Of a DNA stretch of 8,120 nt, positions 5,232 through 8,120 are shown in pieces. Numbering within the stretch: position 1 is the stretch's first letter; every line of letters begins with the position of its first letter. Origin of the DNA: Hyphomicrobiaceae bacterium UBA2767 (GTDB lineage: Bacteria > Pseudomonadota > Alphaproteobacteria > Rhizobiales > Methyloligellaceae); contig DEIT01000232.1 in assembly GCA_002352635.1 (NCBI GenBank), forward strand, positions 19,228-27,347, written 5' to 3'. The translations under genes and the position numbers were made by a program. Below the pieces are notes generated by a model. That model was not told the origin of the DNA, did not search any database, and saw only the letters and a program-made list of their open reading frames with translations.

Positions 5232-6759
5232 CGCTCTTCCTTTCCAATTGTTCCCTGAGTTGCGTTTTCAGAACCTTGCCGTAATTGTTCTTGGGCAACT
5301 CTTCGACGAGGACATAGTCCTTCGGTCTCTTGAACCGCGCTATTTGCTCAAGGCAATAGGCGTCGAGTGTCTCAGGGGCAACAGCCTTCCCCGCCTGAAG
5401 GACAATGAAGGCCACGACTTCTTCCCCCCAGTCGGCGTGCTTACGCCCCACCACGGCAACCTCGCGGACCGCGGGGTGCGTCAGTAACGCCTCTTCTACC
5501 TCACGCGGATAGATGTTCGTGCCGCCGGAGATGATTACGTCCTTCGAACGGTCGTGCAGCGTCACGAAGCCGTCCTGGTCCATCGCGCCCATGTCACCGG
5601 TCCACAGCCAGCCGTCACGGATCGTCTTTGCGGTCGCATCCTGGTTCCGCCAGTACCCCGGCATGACGGCAGACCCCTGAACCAGGATCTCGCCAACCTC
5701 GCCCGGAGGCAGCGCACGGCCCTCCGCATCGGCCACCTGTACGCGGACGCAGCTCTGCGCGGTCCCGACCGAGGCGAGGCGGTCACGCCAGCGCGGATGG
5801 CCGCGGTCCGCTACCAGATCGCGTGAAAGCGCGGTGATAGTCATCGGACTTTCCCCCTGTCCGTAGATCTGCACGAAACGGGCTCCCATAACCTCCACCG
5901 CCTCGATGATGTCGGCGAGATACATTGGGCCGCCGCCATAGACGATTGTCTTGATACCATCGCCCGAGGCCTTTTCCGCCTTTGCCCGGTCAACAAGACG
6001 CCGCACCATTGTCGGGGCGGCAAACATCGAGACACATCCGACCCTTGGCGCAAGCGTAAAGATTTCATCGGGATCAAATCCACCCGAGACCGGCACAACA
6101 TGACGGGCACCGCGGAGGACATGCATGAAGTTGTAAAGCCCGGCGCCATGCGACATGGGCGCGGCGTAAAGAATGGCATCTTCCGTGCCGACTTCGTCCA
6201 CGTCTACGAAGTAACTGAAGGTCATCGCCTGGAGGTTCGCCGATGACATCATCACGCCCTTGGGCTTTCCCGTCGTGCCGGACGTGTAGAAGAGCCAGAT
6301 CATATCCTCATTGCCAAGCGGTACCGGGGCTGACAATGGCGCAGTTCCGTATAGCTCGGCAAAATTCGCTTGATCCACGGGGATGATCTTGCGAAGGCAC
6401 TTGGGGGTGACGCTTCTGAGCGACGCTCCAACATCCTCTGAGACAAAGGTAACCGCCGCGCCCGCGTCTTCTATGATCCACGCCGCTTCCCTTGCATGAA
6501 GCTTGGCGTTGATTGGCACCACTGCTGCACCTGCAAACCAGGCGCCATAGAGGACCTCAAGATACTCCGTCCTGTTGGTCATGAAGATTGCAACACGGTC
6601 GCCTCGCTTGACGCCGTATTTTGCGGCCAACGCGCCGCCAACCGCGGCGGCATTCGACGCGAAGGTGGCATAGTCCGCCACAATCTTCTCACCCCGCAGG
6701 AGCGCTGACGCCTGCGGCATCCGTCGTGCCGTACGGATCAGCCATTCTGCCGGATTCAT
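5209..6759 (-). CDS. AMP-forming acyl-CoA synthetase (class I adenylate-forming enzyme)
   Basis: A 516-residue enzyme that activates a carboxylic acid with ATP and CoA to an acyl-CoA via an acyl-AMP. All core motifs are present: the phosphate loop YTSGTTGKPKG (158-168), QIYGQGESP (297-305), WTGD (386-389), the hinge block DRSKDVIISGGTNIYPREVE (403-422) and the catalytic lysine in PKNNYGK (Lys495). The length is normal for fatty acid or aromatic acid CoA ligases; the acid substrate cannot be read from sequence. The start at 6759 is chosen because GGGAGG lies 5 bases upstream and the protein then begins MNPAEWLIRTARRMPQ, a usual family N-terminus; the frame is open 19 codons further up. The gene overlaps the following 3-hydroxybutyrate dehydrogenase gene by 23 bases, so the two form an operon and probably share a catabolic pathway. 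Confidence 0.92.
   Translation of the reverse strand: MNPAEWLIRTARRMPQASALLRGEKIVADYATFASNAAAVGGALAAKYGVKRGDRVAIFMTNRTEYLEVLYGAWFAGAAVVPINAKLHAREAAWIIEDAGAAVTFVSEDVGASLRSVTPKCLRKIIPVDQANFAELYGTAPLSAPVPLGNEDMIWLFYTSGTTGKPKGVMMSSANLQAMTFSYFVDVDEVGTEDAILYAAPMSHGAGLYNFMHVLRGARHVVPVSGGFDPDEIFTLAPRVGCVSMFAAPTMVRRLVDRAKAEKASGDGIKTIVYGGGPMYLADIIEAVEVMGARFVQIYGQGESPMTITALSRDLVADRGHPRWRDRLASVGTAQSCVRVQVADAEGRALPPGEVGEILVQGSAVMPGYWRNQDATAKTIRDGWLWTGDMGAMDQDGFVTLHDRSKDVIISGGTNIYPREVEEALLTHPAVREVAVVGRKHADWGEEVVAFIVLQAGKAVAPETLDAYCLEQIARFKRPKDYVLVEELPKNNYGKVLKTQLREQLERKSDGSVSGR
5236..5245 (-). promoter_or_regulatory. Ribosome binding site of the 3-hydroxybutyrate dehydrogenase
   Basis: On the minus strand GGAAAGGAAG ends 4 bases before the ATG at 5231. 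It lies inside the final codons of the acyl-CoA synthetase gene, which supports translational coupling and fixes the start of the dehydrogenase. Confidence 0.75.
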
Positions 6760-6764
6760 GCACG

Positions 6765-6770
6765 CCTCCC
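6765..6770 (-). promoter_or_regulatory. Ribosome binding site of the acyl-CoA synthetase
   Basis: GGGAGG on the minus strand, 5 bases before the ATG at 6759. It decides this start over the upstream in-frame ATG at 6816. Confidence 0.8.
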
Positions 6771-6794
6771 GGCATTCTCGAGGGTCGAACAATC

Positions 6795-6810
6795 GTTGGC
6801 CGCACCCAAC
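6795..6810 (-). promoter_or_regulatory. Short inverted repeat upstream of the acyl-CoA synthetase
   Basis: GTTGG (6795-6799) and CCAAC (6806-6810) flank six bases, starting 36 bases upstream of the synthetase ATG. A regulator could bind here, but arms of five bases arise easily by chance and no clear -35/-10 pair was seen. Confidence 0.15.
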
Positions 6811-6850
6811 CCCCATTAAGCAGACCCGATTGATTAGTCGAGTTGGAATG

Positions 6851-7135
6851 TTAGTTCATGGCCGGTCTGTGGTCCATTGGAAGAACTGTTCCGGTCCGTT
6901 TCCGTTTTGGGTCAATGGCAGAGGCCATGGAGATAGTCGGCTCTGATCTTTTCAAAATAGAAGGTTCAGGGGATGGCATCGTGTTTCTATCGCCGTTCGG
7001 AATCGAGAGCGGTTCCGGCGTCAATTTGATGGCCATCGCAAGGACGGTCGGACACGCAAAAGGGTTGGCGCAGCACGCAACCCAGAAGCTTACTGGCCCG
7101 GCTGTTTGAGGCCTGTTGCTCAGCGGGATTTTCAT
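6851..7135 (-). CDS. Doubtful small hypothetical protein, 94 residues
   Basis: An ORF of 94 codons on the same strand as its neighbours, starting 51 bases after the esterase-family gene ends and finishing 91 bases before the acyl-CoA synthetase start. Its best support is GGAGG exactly 5 bases before the ATG at 7135 (plus-strand CCTCC at 7141-7145). The product is rich in Pro, Ser and Arg with two Cys near residues 21-22 and matches nothing I recognise. There is no convincing signal peptide. A plus-strand ORF of 83 codons (6858-7109) covers almost the same bases but has a poor ribosome binding site. One or both may be spurious. Confidence 0.3.
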   Translation of the reverse strand: MKIPLSNRPQTAGPVSFWVACCANPFACPTVLAMAIKLTPEPLSIPNGDRNTMPSPEPSILKRSEPTISMASAIDPKRKRTGTVLPMDHRPAMN

Positions 7136-7186
7136 GAGTGCCTCCGAACAACAGACTACTACCCGATTGTATCGTCTCGATGAGGC

Positions 7187-8120
7187 TTAAACGCCGAACG
7201 GATAGGTTTCCGGTACGCCCTTGATTTGCCCGGCGGGGAGCGGCGTGATGGCACTTGTCCGATCAATCCAAATATACTCATTGAACTGGCGCGGCAACTC
7301 AGCCTCGAAATAGTGGCTGGCAAGCTCCGTTTCAGGGCGGTAGATGACGCCGATGGCCCGTTCCAGCCTTGGTTTCGAAAGCTCGGTTGTGACATCCAGC
7401 TCATGACCTGCCCTGAGCGGCAGTATGAGGCCCGGCTTGTTGGTTAAATGGAACAGCCGTTCATAGCTTTGCGGATGAGACGGCTGCACCGCTTTGACTT
7501 CCATGGGCCCGTCCCAGGTGGATGCCGCGGCCACGGTGCCATGGTCAGTCCCGAAGCCAATGCGATACGACTGGTCCCCGAAACCCTTGCGGCAGAGCTC
7601 ACCGATATTGTGCTCGCCGCGCGCTGACATCTCTGTCGCCGAGGCGTCTCCAATATGTGAATTATGTGCCCAGACGACCGCTCTGGACCCTTCACCGTGA
7701 AACCTCATGACATTCATTAAGGTCTCGAACATGTGTCCGTCGCGCAGGTTCCAGGATGCCCGCGAGCCATAGTACATGACCCGGTAATAACGTTCCGCAT
7801 TGGCGACAAGCTGCGCATTTTGCGTTGCATCGAGAAAACGCTCACCGTCATGATGGGCGTATTCCGCGTGCTTGGTATAGAGTTCGACAAGCATTTTCGT
7901 CACATGCGGCTCACAGTCATGATAGGCGCCAGTAAGTGCCGCGTGGCCGTATGCAGCGGGATCTGACTCCCACGGACTCAGACAGCCATAGCGATATCGT
8001 GCGACTGCAGCCAGTTCGGGATCGACATCTTCCAAATATTCGATGATCTCGCGGACAGAACTGTAAAGGCTATAAAGATCAAGGCCATAAAATCCGGTGC
8101 GAAAGTCGAACGGTTTCGAC
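7187..8120 (-). CDS. Erythromycin esterase family protein, C-terminal part
   Basis: The last 310 residues of an erythromycin-esterase-family (EreA/EreB-like) hydrolase. The frame stays open to the window edge, with FYGLDLYSLYSSVREIIEYL-like family sequence upstream of the TTG at 8035, so the gene starts beyond 8120 and the TTG is internal. Recognisable blocks are QNAQLVANAERYYR (about residues 100-113), SWNLRD (122-127), VWAHNSHIGD (149-158, with His152 and His155), NIGELCR, IGFGTD and the terminal FNEYIWIDRTSAITPL. The AHNSH block should hold one of the conserved active-site histidines; the other, with the first Glu, lies in the missing N-terminus. Many chromosomal members have no proven macrolide activity, and some are fused to other domains at the N-terminus, which cannot be judged here. 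The stop TAA is at 7187-7189. Confidence 0.9.
   Translation of the reverse strand, partial: SKPFDFRTGFYGLDLYSLYSSVREIIEYLEDVDPELAAVARYRYGCLSPWESDPAAYGHAALTGAYHDCEPHVTKMLVELYTKHAEYAHHDGERFLDATQNAQLVANAERYYRVMYYGSRASWNLRDGHMFETLMNVMRFHGEGSRAVVWAHNSHIGDASATEMSARGEHNIGELCRKGFGDQSYRIGFGTDHGTVAAASTWDGPMEVKAVQPSHPQSYERLFHLTNKPGLILPLRAGHELDVTTELSKPRLERAIGVIYRPETELASHYFEAELPRQFNEYIWIDRTSAITPLPAGQIKGVPETYPFGV

Larger units (their letters stand above)
6760..7186. other. 427-base gap between the acyl-CoA synthetase and esterase-family genes
   Basis: The gap separates two minus-strand genes. It contains one candidate small gene (6851-7135, minus strand) and otherwise only short possible signals. No hairpin with a T run was found after the esterase-family gene. 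If the small ORF is not real, this stretch is where the promoter of the synthetase-dehydrogenase operon should lie. Confidence 0.5.

Noticed and set aside
6833..6842. Operator-like CGATTGATTAGTCG near the small ORF end
   Set aside because: It is an imperfect palindrome with short arms and no adjacent promoter elements that I can support.

Overview
The window looks like chromosomal DNA of an alphaproteobacterium, most likely of the order Hyphomicrobiales (Rhizobiales) or a close relative. The main reason is the pair at 311-1345 and 1457-2431: a medium-chain dehydrogenase closely resembling the 'adh' gene of the rhizobial acpXL-fabZ-fabF2-fabF1-adh-lpxXL cluster, followed by an LpxL-type acyltransferase that fits lpxXL. 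That cluster makes a very-long-chain (C28-type) hydroxy fatty acid and attaches it to lipid A. No species can be named from the sequence alone.

Layout, left half (+ strand): the C-terminal end of a FabG-like short-chain reductase (1-276, cut by the window edge), the dehydrogenase (311-1345), the lipid A acyltransferase (1457-2431) and, after 163 bases, a multi-pass membrane acyltransferase of the acyltransferase-3/OpgC type (2595-3875). The first three read as the end of a fatty-acid building and lipid A acylation operon. The fourth may modify a glycan or another envelope molecule.

Middle (3876-4424): 549 bases between convergent genes with no recognisable gene. It holds two copies of a 12-base repeat, one of which extends into a near match to the 3' end of alphaproteobacterial initiator tRNA (reverse strand). 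It also holds a cluster of AGCGGAC/GTCCGCT inverted repeats and a short unidentified open frame. It looks like a scarred junction between two gene modules.

Right half (- strand, read right to left): the C-terminal 310 residues of an erythromycin-esterase-family protein (7187-8120, cut by the window edge), a doubtful 94-residue ORF with a good ribosome binding site (6851-7135), an AMP-forming acyl-CoA synthetase (5209-6759) and a D-3-hydroxybutyrate dehydrogenase-like reductase (4425-5231). The last two overlap by 23 bases and are surely co-expressed. They suggest activation and oxidation of a carboxylic or hydroxy acid.

I found no CRISPR array, no intact tRNA or rRNA, no transposase and nothing that is clearly a new biological system. 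The points most worth checking are the tRNA-like junction, the dedicated FabG-like gene beside the VLCFA/lipid A genes, and the ligase-dehydrogenase pair.
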